Source of the DNA: UBA9926 sp913064795
GTDB taxonomy: Bacteria; Pseudomonadota; Gammaproteobacteria; Pseudomonadales; Azotimanducaceae
NCBI GenBank assembly: GCA_045560765.1
Contig: JBJKZD010000010.1
Span: forward strand, 702,178-766,177
Reading direction: 5' to 3'
DNA length: 64,000 bases
Shown here: piece by piece, positions 1 through 9,793 of the stretch
How the letters are laid out: every line of letters begins with the position of its first letter
Numbering within the stretch: the first letter of the stretch is position 1
Program-made: the position numbers and the translations under genes
Notes under the pieces: generated by a model
Database searches by the model: none
What the model was told of the DNA's origin: nothing
The model's input: only the letters and a program-made list of their open reading frames with translations

Positions 1-377
1 TCAGCGTTGATGCGAATGATCGGGTGACCTTGCACAAGGTCACGGCCGTGGTGGATGTGGGCCCGATCATTAATATGAGCGGTGCGATGTCTCAGGTGCA
101 GGGGGCCATTATTGATGGCTATAGCACGATGGCAGGTCAGAAAATCACGATGGAAGAGGGCCAAGTTGAGCAGACGAACTTGGATCAATATCCGGTGCTT
201 CGTATTGGTCAGGCACCAGAGGTTGATGTGCAATTTATCCAGAGTGATTTTGATCCAACGGGTTTGGGAGAGCCGGCTTTGCCGCCACTGGCGCCAGCGG
301 TGGCCAATGCGATTTTTGCCGCGACGGGACGAAGGGTTCGTAAAATGCCGATTACTGATGTCGGTTTCAGCGTCTAA
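1..377 (+). CDS. Molybdopterin-binding oxidoreductase large subunit, C-terminal fragment (xanthine dehydrogenase / isoquinoline 1-oxidoreductase beta type)
   Basis: The frame is open from base 3 with no convincing start, so this is the 3-prime end of a gene cut by the window edge. The visible 125 residues contain GLGEPALPPLAPAVANAI near the end. In the xanthine dehydrogenase family the Glu of this GEP motif is the active-site base beside the molybdenum cofactor. The short tail after that motif (ending DVGFSV) resembles the isoquinoline 1-oxidoreductase beta (IorB) branch, which hydroxylates N-heterocycles or aldehydes and pairs with a small 2Fe-2S subunit. That subunit would lie outside the window. 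Family assignment is firm; the substrate is unknown. Confidence 0.85.
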   Translation, partial: SVDANDRVTLHKVTAVVDVGPIINMSGAMSQVQGAIIDGYSTMAGQKITMEEGQVEQTNLDQYPVLRIGQAPEVDVQFIQSDFDPTGLGEPALPPLAPAVANAIFAATGRRVRKMPITDVGFSV

Positions 378-503
378 AACTGAGTTAAGGTTATCAGTGC
401 TAGGCCACCAGTAGGACTAGCGACTGAACAGCTTTAATGTAATAGGATTGTGCAACCAACCCTTAAGGTGTTAATCGTACAAGTGACTAAGAGGAGTCTT
501 TTG

Positions 504-905
504 ATGAGCGATCGAATCCAAGGAAGCTGTTTGTGTCAAGCAGTGCAGTTCGAAGTGCCCGCACAACCACTTGTACAGACCTTGTGCTTTTGTACTGATT
601 GTCAGGTCATTAGTGGGGCGAACAGCTACACCGCGTATGTCGTACCCATAGCGGACTTGGTGCGTCTCAGAGGTGAGCCTGGACACTACGCTGTCTTGTC
701 CGACAAGGGCCGGACCAATACGCGATACTTCTGTCGTGATTGCGGAAGTCGGTGCTGGGCTGAACTTGAGTCTGGAGTTGCCAGCGTCAATGGAATGGCC
801 ATCGACGGCGGGTCGCACTTCAAACCGACACACAATCATCGAAGGAACAATGCGCCCACTTGGTGTGCTATCGATGAAGGACTTGAAGAACTGCCGGTCA
901 GCTAA
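504..905 (+). CDS. GFA (glutathione-dependent formaldehyde-activating / CENP-V) family protein
   Basis: This 133-residue protein starts at the ATG at 504, which follows a GAGGAG ribosome site at 491-496; an in-frame start at 450 lacks one. It shows the zinc-binding cysteine pattern of the GFA fold: CLC near residue 8, CFCTDC around 28-33, and CRDCGSRC about 74-81. The family is a small beta-tent fold with two zinc sites. The founding member was described as activating formaldehyde with glutathione, but most members have no proven reaction. A class III alcohol dehydrogenase lies about 11 kb away on the other strand, so a shared formaldehyde role is possible but not shown by linkage. Confidence 0.85.
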   Translation: MSDRIQGSCLCQAVQFEVPAQPLVQTLCFCTDCQVISGANSYTAYVVPIADLVRLRGEPGHYAVLSDKGRTNTRYFCRDCGSRCWAELESGVASVNGMAIDGGSHFKPTHNHRRNNAPTWCAIDEGLEELPVS

Positions 906-1147
906 TCCTGACCAATTGCACGTGTTTTCCTTTATCTCCCCAAACTTTTCTTAGTGTCTATCTACAACTCAAAGCGGAGTTGATCCCCAGAGTCGTTTTG
1001 TTTTTTAGGTATATCTTAAGGAGGAGCAATTAGAGTTGTCAGAGAGCAGGTGATTGAGCAGATTTGATCTGCATAAGTTATGGCTTTAAACACTTGTCTT
1101 GTCCTTCATACTAGTTTGCAATGAATTAAAAATACTCAGGTCTGGTA

Positions 1148-4100
1148 ATGATAAACCTTCTCTTAAAAATTCTGTTCGGGGTAGCGCTTCTTTTTCTACC
1201 ACCTGTCATTAATGGCAACAATCCGGAGACGGAAGAGTTTGCCTTGGATCTCGACGGGGATGGACGCGTGCAGCCCCTAACTGATGGCCTTTTAGTCATA
1301 CGCTATCTGTTTGGTTTTGAAGGTGATGCGCTGTCTAAAAACGCTTTGGGCGAAGGCGCAGAGCGCACAAGTGGGGAGGCGATTGTTAATTATGTCGAAA
1401 ATAACCGAGAAGCTTTAGATTTTGACTTAGACGGAAAAGTTGAGCCTCTAACCGATGGGCTGATATTAATTCGCTACCTGTTCGGGTTCTCAAATGAGAG
1501 CCTGATTCTCAACGCGTTAGGACAAAACGCTACCAGGAAGTTGCCCAAAGAAATTATTGATTCAATAGGTACTCTGATCGACAGAGACAGAGACGGTTTC
1601 ATAAATTCAAGAGATTATTTTCCCGATACTGCTGCTGAATCACTTGATACTGATCGTGACGGAATAGGTAATAACTCCGATGATGATGACGATGGTGATG
1701 GTGTCAGTGATAGGGTGGATGCCTTTCCGCTCGACCGTTCGGAGTCCCTTGATACAGATCTGGATGGGATAGGGAATAGTGCAGACTCAGATGATGATAA
1801 TGATGGCGTATTAGATGATAACGATTGGGCGCCTCTGGACGCGTCAGAGTTCAGGGATTCAGATGGCGATGGGTTAGGTGACCAACTAGACCCTGATGAC
1901 GATAATGATTTTGTGCCTGATTCGCTGGACCTTGCACCGCTTGATTCAAGCTTATCTGGCTCTACCCGGTTTAATTTCGACAGCTCTAGTTCGCTAGGTT
2001 TATCTACTGAGCTTGTTGAGGTGACTCAGTCCGATGATGGGTCTTTTTTCAAGCAGTCTGGAACATCAGCGAAGTTTGGTCTGACGTCTGACAACATTTC
2101 AAATGTCATATCCTTTGATTCAAATGGAAACCTCCTAGCCTCTCCAATTTCATCAAGCTCAACTCTATTCGTTGCAGAGGCGCAGTTAAGCCCGGATAAG
2201 AAATTTCTCTACCTATTTACCAGTGCTCATATTCAAAGAGCTATAGATGGGCTAGATAATGAGGAGTGTTCGATTTATAGGATACGTTTGCACGACCAGT
2301 CGTTTAGCTGTCTTTTGTTGACGAAAGATGGTGACATTGAACCGTCTCTTCTGATTCGGAATTATGCGGCTGACTTCGGACGAGGAGCAATGGATTTCCG
2401 CGCTGATGGTGCTGCGGTAATGCAGGGGTTTAATTGGAATCGGATACTGCCCGCCAACGTTAGTGGAGGAACAAACAGCACGATTGCTTGGTACATGGAC
2501 TCTGTCGGTGAGTTAACGCCCCTAAGAACAGATGATTATCATTATGTGACCGGAGTGGCATGGCTGAACGACTCTTATTTTTTGTCGGTCGAACAACCTG
2601 TATCACTAAATGGAGAATTCGCGCCTGATGGTAGGCTAATTGTTTGGGATGCGGAGACACTGAATGTAGTTAAGGTTATCAATAACTCAGAGAACTTATC
2701 TGGTTTGCCAACAAGTCAAGGGATGTCGAAGGATGCTGAAACCCTGCACATAGCACACCTTGAAATAGATCCTGAGTCATTTACAGCAAAGCCTTCACCC
2801 AGAGATAATTTCGTCGTCGTTTCAGCTGACAGACAATTGTCATTGCAGCTGGGCGTTACGAACGTTGGGTGTAACGATGGGCGAGGGTCAAAATGGTTTG
2901 TTGACGATATACCCTTCGATGGTCCAGAACAGGGGATCTGGCTTGAACTCAGTGACTGCGAAGTTGATGTCAATGCCTTTAAGTACGATAAACAATCAGG
3001 ATCTGGTACAGATATTAAGTACCGTCCACTTGCCTTCTCTAAAAATTATATTCTCTATAAAAAACAGATGCGTTCGCCTTACACGTTAGTCTCTATCGAT
3101 GGTCAAGCCTACGAGTGGACAGACTCATACGATGGCGAAATCAAAGTTCTGTTGCAGGGAAACCTTGGATTAATCTCGATTAGATACCAGGACCCGACAC
3201 CTCAAGGTATAGATTTTTTGCCATCAGACGAGCTCTTAGAAATGTCCCGCGAGGCCTTTGCAAACGGCCAGGATGGCGGTGTTAATCTTGACTTTGTTTA
3301 CGAAGACTTTTTTGGCGAACAACTTAGCGAAACGATTTACCTTCGCTACTTTGATTTAAAGGATCTGGAAAATGGCCAATTTCGATTCCTGCAAGCGCCT
3401 CTTTCTGCCAGTGAGGGCTTCTGCATCGCTGATATTGAACAGAATCAGAGCCGTTGCAGCGAACTAGAGGGTTACGATGTGAGGGTCGAAGATACAACGG
3501 CAGGTAATCCTGGCGTTAGAACCCAAGCCATCATAGAGGAGAAAATGTTCGTCTGGTTCAAGGATTCGAGCGACGACGTTTATTATGAGGCTTCCGCAGA
3601 GATTACTGATTTCCTTGCAAGAGGAGACGATGCCCTGACCGTCAGCCTGAGTAATGTTGGAGGCGGCGACGCCACTGCAATTTCTCAGGCGCTCAAGTTT
3701 GACTTTGATAATTATCTGGAAGTGGCAGATGTCGGATTAAAACGACTCCAAGACTCTGATTCCTCAGCAAGGTTGCAGCTGGATTTTGGAAAACAACTTT
3801 CATCGGTGGTTGGTCTTCCTCCGGTTTCCCTAGAGGCCAGGGGTGGTGGTGCGGTAGTGATGGCTGAGAGCTATGCGGTTTCTGAGAGTCGTCACAGTTT
3901 AGTCTTGGAGTTCCCTGGCGAGTCCTTGGCGGGAGATAAGGAGTTTGATCTTACGTTCCCGGAGGGTTTTTTCCTGCGTGACGATAATCGTCGCTTCAAA
4001 CCCAAAGAAGCGCTGTCGTTGACGCTGTGCGTTTTCGACTATGACTGTGATGGTGTGCTTGATGACGAAGATGTGTTTCCCGAGGATTCAGCTGAATCAG

Positions 4101-7100
4101 TGGATTCAGACTCAGATGGAGTGGGGGACAATGGAGATGCCTTTCCTGGTGATGCGTCTGAGACAAGCGACTTTGATGGCGATGGCGTCGGAGATAATGC
4201 GGACGAAGACGACGATAATGATGGGGTCAATGATTTAGAGGACGCGTTTCCCCTAGACGCTGCAGAAAGTGCTGATACGGACGGTGATGGCGTTGGAAAT
4301 AACTCAGATTCAGATGATGATGGAGATGGACGAGCGGACGAATTTGATGCATTCCCTCTTGACGGGGGTGAGTCTGACGACACAGATAACGATGGCCTAG
4401 GCAATAATGCTGACTCTGATGATGACGGGGACGGCGTCTCCGATGATGAAGATGCGTTTCCACTTGATTCGAGCGAAACTCACGACACTGATGGCGATGG
4501 TATAGGTGACAATGCCGATGAGGACAGCCCAGTTGCGATCAAGCGTCCCCTGATCGAGTTTGGTTTAGCCAACACCGTGATTCCCGAAGATGTCGGAACA
4601 GCGGTTGTAACAGTAAGGCGCCTCTTCTCCGATGAAGGTAATGTTTCAGTTTCCTATGAAACCGAGCCATCCAGTGCATTGCCTGATACAAACTACGAGT
4701 CGGTTTCGGGAACCCTGTCATGGTCAGACGGTGATAAAACCCCAAAGCAAATTGAAATTCCCATCTTAGATGACTCCAATCAAAGTGACATTGAATATTT
4801 AGGTTTTGGTTTAAAGCTACATTCAGCAGAAAACGCTGATTTAGGAAAAAGCGAAACGTTGGTGTTGATACTCGAGGATGAGTTGGGTGATCTACCCAAG
4901 GAATCTCTGGGTGTGATTCAGCCAGTAGGTTATGGATTGAAGGTCGAAGAAGGAGAGGCAATTGAAATCCCGTTTGTACGCTTCGGAGGAAGCGCTGGGG
5001 AGGTCCAGGTTGAATTTGACTACGGGTTCGTCGGAGCTTTTATTAACCAAGCAGACAGTGTTTCCGTGGAGTTTCTCCCAGAGCCTAGACTGTCTTGGAA
5101 GGATGGACAGCAAGATATCCAGTATTTAACGGTCGAAGTTCCGGGCGATGCTATTAGTGAAGAGAACCAGTTCCTATTTATCCGAGGGAGATATCAAGCA
5201 GAGGTTCAAGGTCAGTGGCAAGAAATCACGACGGGGACTGTGCTAACGGTGGTTGATGATGACCCGACTCCAAAAGAAGGGAGGATTGTACCTTTCGATC
5301 GAGTTACCCGGTTGATAGAGGGTGATGAAAGAGTTATTGGATTTAATCGGGTGGGTGGTACTGCGGGAGAACAGATCCTGAATCTAATTGAGGTTTACAC
5401 CTCTCCTCAGCTCCAATTGGATGATTATACCTTTAGCTCAACGCAACTGGTCTGGGCCGATGGCGAGGGCGGATCCAAAGAGGTGGCAGTATCAACAAAG
5501 CAAAATACTGTGTGGGAGCCTACTAAGTTCTCGGTCTATGATGTGAGCCTTCAAGATGGTTCTCAGTTTGCCGACTACCCTCTGCGAGTCTACATCTTTG
5601 AAGATGACCCGGATTCTAGAGATTCAGATGATGATGGCGTAGTTGACGCGAACGATGCTGATAAGGACGACGATGGCGTTCTGAATTGGTTTGACCGATT
5701 CCCTCTCGATGAAAATGAATATATAGATTCTGATAATGATGGTGTTGGTGACAACGCGGACGTTTTCCCTAACAACGCTGATGAGATTGAAGACTCAGAT
5801 GGTGACGGTGTCGGTAATAATGCTGATGATGATGATGACAATGATGGCGTCGATGATGCGAATGATGCTTATCCGCTTGATGCAACCCGTTCCGAAGATG
5901 ATTCTGAGGACGTAACGCCTGAATTGGTACCAATTTCCCAGTCCCTCGTTGAGCTCGCTTTGGGGCATGTCGTTGTCGATGAGTCTTACTCAGAAAATTT
6001 GCGCATACCCGTGCATCGATTGTTCGATGATAGTTCGCAAGTAAAAGTTGCTTATAAGACACAACCGATCACTGCAGTGGGGGGCATCGACTTTGCTGAG
6101 GCAGAGGGTGAATTGGAGTGGCAAGCGGGCGAGAAGGATACTAAATTCATCGATTTGAGAGTGTTTGATAACGCGGATGCAGGCCAAACTGGGTTTGTCT
6201 ATTTTCGAGTTCAATTAACTGCTGTGGATTCAGATAACTTGGTTGTCGGACGGGATCAGATGCTCGTTTCGATTCGAGACAACGAGCGGTTTGATCAACC
6301 AGCCAAATATCCCGGAAAAGTTGAGGCTCGTGCATACGATTACAGGATGATACAAGGTGGTGAGATAGAGCTTTTATTTGACAGATTCGATGGTGCTGAT
6401 GGGGAGCTCTCAATAGACCTTCATTTGGTATTTGATGAACGGAGTTTTCTTAAGAAATCAGCCACCAGAAACGTCAATTTATCCAAGGATCAACTTTTTT
6501 GGGCAGCAGGGGAAACAGGGACCAAAGGTGTGACTTTTCGTGCACCAAAGGAGGAAGGCGATAGTTTTAGCGGGTTTGGCCAATATCAAGTTTTTTGGAC
6601 CCTACGACGCCCAGATGGTGTTTTACTCACTTCTCCATACTCCGTTGTTATCGACGTCGTTTCGGAAACTATAGAGGAAGGCACGAGCTTCTTTCTCCCT
6701 ACTGAGAATTTCACCAGGGCTGTCGAGAATGAATTTGGAGTTCGATTTGGATATACACGCCTCGGTGATGTGGAAAGCTCAGCATCGTTGGTCATGAACC
6801 CAGTTAGCAACTCGGCCATCGATGGCGACGATTTCATTTCTGAGGGTGCGGTAAGCTTTGACTGGCAAATTGGTGAGGCGGGAACAAAGTATGCTTCGGT
6901 GCAGTTGGTTGATGATGAGGTCAATGAACCTTTTGAAGTAATGTTGGCTGAAGTACCCGAAGCGGATCCAGGGCTGCGGTTAGGCGTTATTTTCGATAAT
7001 GATGCTAGTGGAGATTTTGATGGGGATGGGTTTCTAGACCACAGTGACCTTGATGATGATAACGACGGTTTTGCCGATGAAGTTGATAGATTTCCTTTTA

Positions 7101-8962
7101 ACGCTGGAGAGTCTCGAGATACGGATGGAGACGGGAAAGGTGACAATTCAGATTCTGATGATGATGCAGACGGTCTCGTAGACGATGAAGACAATTGTCC
7201 ATTAATAGCGAATGCGGATCAGAAAGATTTCGATGGTGATGGTTGGGGGGATTTGTGCGATTCAGATGGAGAGCTTTCTTGGGCCGTGGACAATACAAGC
7301 TCGCTTCAACTCGAAATCGATAACATAGACGATCTCTTCCAGGTTATTAAGGTTTCAAGTAATGAAGAACAAATTATTCAAGAGTTTGGGTCGGGCTCTG
7401 TAGATCTTTATCCGCATATTGACGAGGGCGAAACACTGATTCGACTGAGATTGCGGAACAGCGGGTCAGGTTGGACATATGGTTGGAAACTTCTAATTGA
7501 CGGAGAAGATGTAGCCAACGACCGCTGCGGCGAGAGGGGGCAAACCGGTTGCAGAAATAACGAAAATTCAATTGGTGTTGTCTACGAGGCTACTCTTAGA
7601 TTTTATAAGAATGACATGGATCAGGATGGTGTTGTCGATTCAGAAGACGCTTTCCCTAACGATACCAGTGAATCTAAAGATTCTGATGGTGATGGAGTTG
7701 GTGACAATAGTGATCAAGACGCAGATGGAAACGGGGAAGTAGACGAGGCCGAGGGAGTCCTGTCAAACCGTCAGTTTAAGCTAGCCCTTCTTGAGGAGCC
7801 CTTCATAAATATCAGAGTGGCTTCAATTTACCCGGATCCAGATGCAAATGATGTTACGGTGGCTGTCGAGAGATGGGGCGACTTGTCGACAGAAGTTTCA
7901 GTTCCTTTTCGAACGCTAGCAGGGGCTGCAAAACCCGGAGTGGACTTCAGCGGAGTCTCTGGGTCGTTGACCTGGGTAGCAGGTGATGGTGCTCCAAAGT
8001 TGCTCACGATAGACCTCTTGCCCGGGTTTAATCATGGGTTGAAAGAGTTCTATCTAGAACTAGAAAGTGGAGAAGGATATCTATTGGGAACTCACAGAGC
8101 GTCGATCGGGATCGCTCGGACTCCAGTAAGAGATGCTGACTGGGGAGGTTTCATCGACTTCACCAGTTACGGTCAGGTCGCCCTCGAGGGCTCTAATTCA
8201 AACCGGATAGAGTTAAGTCGATCGAACGGATCAATGGGTGCCGTCAGTGTAGATTACGAGGTGCTTAAACGCGATGGAGTAAATTTTGAAGGTACTATCC
8301 GTTGGGAGAGTGGCGATTCAACTTTGAAAGCGATTATCCTGGATCTACCTGATGACGATCTTCCCAGCCAACGGTTTGATGGCACGGTTTTTATTAAATT
8401 ATCGAATTTAGAATCAGAGCACGGCGCTATATTGGGAAGCGGTCTCCCCATGGTTGATAGTGAGCGGACCAATCGAGTAACCGTTTTCGATGATGAAGGT
8501 TACACAGAGACTTTGGCGGCACCGTTTCCTTATCGAAATTACGTTAACGTTGCGCAAAATTCGTATGATTTGAGGTTGCTGCGATTTGATTCTGGTAAAG
8601 GAGAAGTTTCTTTAAAGGTGAACTTAGCATCTCTGAGGGATGATGCGGAATTAGCTGGAATCGCCGATCAGTTCGAGGTTCAGTGGGATGATGGAGAGAT
8701 AGTTCACAAAACCATCTCTCTGTCGGCTCAGCCTCTTCGGTTTAGCACCCAATATAGTGAGAATGCTGGGTTTCTTGTGGTTCGTGAATTTGACGCTTAC
8801 AACGCCTCGTTAGAAAGCTCGGACACCGATGGAGACGGTATATCAGATCTTGATGATTGGGATCTCGACAATGATGGAATCCCTGATTATCTAGATGAAG
8901 ACGCTGATGGAGATGGCGTAATAAATAGCGAGGATGAGGACCCGTATAATCCAGATGTCTAA
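1148..8962 (+). CDS. Giant exported calcium-binding protein: dockerin-like pair, thrombospondin type 3 repeats, Calx-beta domains
   Basis: This 2604-residue protein starts with a hydrophobic signal peptide (residues 1-23). Residues about 30-135 hold two copies of a dockerin-like EF-hand unit with core DLDGDGRVQPLTDGLL...RYLFGF. Aspartate-rich thrombospondin type 3 repeats (DTDGDGVGNNSDSDDDGDG type, spaced by DAFPLD) occur at about 145-270, 963-1128, 1489-1588, 1955-2041, 2156-2203 and 2558-2604. Between them are beta-rich segments, several clearly Calx-beta-like (for example 1131-1245, 1597-1711 and 2211-2321), with the recurring GTLSWSDGDKTPK pattern. Residues 270-960 look beta-propeller-like but I cannot name the fold. 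It probably binds many calcium ions at the cell surface. No PEP-CTERM, LPXTG or other C-terminal anchor is visible. The ribosome site is weak. Confidence 0.9.
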   Translation: MINLLLKILFGVALLFLPPVINGNNPETEEFALDLDGDGRVQPLTDGLLVIRYLFGFEGDALSKNALGEGAERTSGEAIVNYVENNREALDFDLDGKVEPLTDGLILIRYLFGFSNESLILNALGQNATRKLPKEIIDSIGTLIDRDRDGFINSRDYFPDTAAESLDTDRDGIGNNSDDDDDGDGVSDRVDAFPLDRSESLDTDLDGIGNSADSDDDNDGVLDDNDWAPLDASEFRDSDGDGLGDQLDPDDDNDFVPDSLDLAPLDSSLSGSTRFNFDSSSSLGLSTELVEVTQSDDGSFFKQSGTSAKFGLTSDNISNVISFDSNGNLLASPISSSSTLFVAEAQLSPDKKFLYLFTSAHIQRAIDGLDNEECSIYRIRLHDQSFSCLLLTKDGDIEPSLLIRNYAADFGRGAMDFRADGAAVMQGFNWNRILPANVSGGTNSTIAWYMDSVGELTPLRTDDYHYVTGVAWLNDSYFLSVEQPVSLNGEFAPDGRLIVWDAETLNVVKVINNSENLSGLPTSQGMSKDAETLHIAHLEIDPESFTAKPSPRDNFVVVSADRQLSLQLGVTNVGCNDGRGSKWFVDDIPFDGPEQGIWLELSDCEVDVNAFKYDKQSGSGTDIKYRPLAFSKNYILYKKQMRSPYTLVSIDGQAYEWTDSYDGEIKVLLQGNLGLISIRYQDPTPQGIDFLPSDELLEMSREAFANGQDGGVNLDFVYEDFFGEQLSETIYLRYFDLKDLENGQFRFLQAPLSASEGFCIADIEQNQSRCSELEGYDVRVEDTTAGNPGVRTQAIIEEKMFVWFKDSSDDVYYEASAEITDFLARGDDALTVSLSNVGGGDATAISQALKFDFDNYLEVADVGLKRLQDSDSSARLQLDFGKQLSSVVGLPPVSLEARGGGAVVMAESYAVSESRHSLVLEFPGESLAGDKEFDLTFPEGFFLRDDNRRFKPKEALSLTLCVFDYDCDGVLDDEDVFPEDSAESVDSDSDGVGDNGDAFPGDASETSDFDGDGVGDNADEDDDNDGVNDLEDAFPLDAAESADTDGDGVGNNSDSDDDGDGRADEFDAFPLDGGESDDTDNDGLGNNADSDDDGDGVSDDEDAFPLDSSETHDTDGDGIGDNADEDSPVAIKRPLIEFGLANTVIPEDVGTAVVTVRRLFSDEGNVSVSYETEPSSALPDTNYESVSGTLSWSDGDKTPKQIEIPILDDSNQSDIEYLGFGLKLHSAENADLGKSETLVLILEDELGDLPKESLGVIQPVGYGLKVEEGEAIEIPFVRFGGSAGEVQVEFDYGFVGAFINQADSVSVEFLPEPRLSWKDGQQDIQYLTVEVPGDAISEENQFLFIRGRYQAEVQGQWQEITTGTVLTVVDDDPTPKEGRIVPFDRVTRLIEGDERVIGFNRVGGTAGEQILNLIEVYTSPQLQLDDYTFSSTQLVWADGEGGSKEVAVSTKQNTVWEPTKFSVYDVSLQDGSQFADYPLRVYIFEDDPDSRDSDDDGVVDANDADKDDDGVLNWFDRFPLDENEYIDSDNDGVGDNADVFPNNADEIEDSDGDGVGNNADDDDDNDGVDDANDAYPLDATRSEDDSEDVTPELVPISQSLVELALGHVVVDESYSENLRIPVHRLFDDSSQVKVAYKTQPITAVGGIDFAEAEGELEWQAGEKDTKFIDLRVFDNADAGQTGFVYFRVQLTAVDSDNLVVGRDQMLVSIRDNERFDQPAKYPGKVEARAYDYRMIQGGEIELLFDRFDGADGELSIDLHLVFDERSFLKKSATRNVNLSKDQLFWAAGETGTKGVTFRAPKEEGDSFSGFGQYQVFWTLRRPDGVLLTSPYSVVIDVVSETIEEGTSFFLPTENFTRAVENEFGVRFGYTRLGDVESSASLVMNPVSNSAIDGDDFISEGAVSFDWQIGEAGTKYASVQLVDDEVNEPFEVMLAEVPEADPGLRLGVIFDNDASGDFDGDGFLDHSDLDDDNDGFADEVDRFPFNAGESRDTDGDGKGDNSDSDDDADGLVDDEDNCPLIANADQKDFDGDGWGDLCDSDGELSWAVDNTSSLQLEIDNIDDLFQVIKVSSNEEQIIQEFGSGSVDLYPHIDEGETLIRLRLRNSGSGWTYGWKLLIDGEDVANDRCGERGQTGCRNNENSIGVVYEATLRFYKNDMDQDGVVDSEDAFPNDTSESKDSDGDGVGDNSDQDADGNGEVDEAEGVLSNRQFKLALLEEPFINIRVASIYPDPDANDVTVAVERWGDLSTEVSVPFRTLAGAAKPGVDFSGVSGSLTWVAGDGAPKLLTIDLLPGFNHGLKEFYLELESGEGYLLGTHRASIGIARTPVRDADWGGFIDFTSYGQVALEGSNSNRIELSRSNGSMGAVSVDYEVLKRDGVNFEGTIRWESGDSTLKAIILDLPDDDLPSQRFDGTVFIKLSNLESEHGAILGSGLPMVDSERTNRVTVFDDEGYTETLAAPFPYRNYVNVAQNSYDLRLLRFDSGKGEVSLKVNLASLRDDAELAGIADQFEVQWDDGEIVHKTISLSAQPLRFSTQYSENAGFLVVREFDAYNASLESSDTDGDGISDLDDWDLDNDGIPDYLDEDADGDGVINSEDEDPYNPDV

Positions 8963-9050
8963 TCTTTAATTTAATCAGAAAAATACTTGCCCTATTAGGG
9001 TTTGCAGGTTGAATTAATCTATAAATCGAGTATTTGAGGAAAGGCAGTAA

Positions 9051-9485
9051 ATGAAAGATTTAGATATCACAGCAGTAAACAAAATATTAAATGAAATAGT
9101 GGAATATGAAATGGCGGGGGTCGTGCGTTATGCGCACAGCTCTTTGATGGTCACTGGGCCGTTTCGGACACCGATTGTAGGGTTTTTACAAGAACAAGCG
9201 AATGAAAGTCTCGCGCATGCTTTGCAAGCAGGGGAGTTCATTACGGGATTCGATGGGCATCCAAGTCAAAAAATTTCTCAAATTAAAGAAAATAATATTC
9301 ACAGCATACAACAAATTTTGCAGGAAAGCTTAGAACACGAGCAGCATGCAATTGCACTGTATAAAAAGTTGTTAGAGCAAGTTGTTGATGCAAGTGTGAT
9401 GTTAGAAGAGTATGCGAGAGGGCAAATAGGGCAAGAAGAACAGCATGCTCTAGAGATCAAAAAGATGCTCAGGGATTTTGCATAG
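9051..9485 (+). CDS. Ferritin-like (bacterioferritin-type) protein
   Basis: The 144-residue all-helical protein has a strong ribosome site (GAGGAAAGG at 9036-9044). Carboxylate/histidine motifs at helix positions typical of a di-iron four-helix bundle are visible: EYEMAGVVRYAH (about 18-29), NESLAHALQAGE (about 51-62), LEHEQHAIALY (about 94-104) and GQEEQHALEI (about 125-134). The second motif reads ExxxH rather than the usual ExxH of bacterioferritin, as in a sub-family of bacterioferritin-like proteins with a DESLTHA-type motif. Likely role is cytoplasmic iron handling or oxidative protection. The coding sequence is AT-rich, with many AAA, ATA and TTA codons, unlike most of the window. Confidence 0.8.
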   Translation: MKDLDITAVNKILNEIVEYEMAGVVRYAHSSLMVTGPFRTPIVGFLQEQANESLAHALQAGEFITGFDGHPSQKISQIKENNIHSIQQILQESLEHEQHAIALYKKLLEQVVDASVMLEEYARGQIGQEEQHALEIKKMLRDFA

Positions 9486-9793
9486 TCGTATTACGTGCAT
9501 GCTGGTAGCGCAAAAGATTTTCGATATAAAAATTAATATCGGGGATTCTATATCGTCTTAAATTCGGGGTTATTGGACTTATTGTGATGGCTGTAAACGG
9601 CAAGCTGGATTTTAAGCTGACATACAAGCATCAAAGGAAAAATGTCCCTGAATGGTGTGCGTTATATGAAGTAGCAGAATAGCTGACCCTCAGGCAGAGA
9701 GCGATTGGGCTAGCTCTCGTTCTTGCTCTCCTAGGGTCGAGTAAAGAAGAAGGTCTGTCCACAACTGGCCGGAGAGAGGCATGTCTTTGAGCA
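9486..9793. other. Intergenic region without a recognised gene
   Basis: This 308-base gap separates the ferritin-like gene from the convergent crotonase gene. It holds only a weak AT-rich hairpin (CGATAT at 9522-9527 with ATATCG at 9536-9541). No RNA gene or credible small ORF was seen. Confidence 0.5.

Noticed and set aside
4039..4404. Serine-rich minus-strand ORFs across the thrombospondin repeats (also 5590-5841 and 6586-7194)
   Set aside because: They are reverse-strand shadows of aspartate-rich GAT/GAC codons in the giant gene.
9522..9541. AT-rich inverted repeat as terminator of the ferritin-like gene
   Set aside because: The stem is short and AT-only, with no T-run following it.
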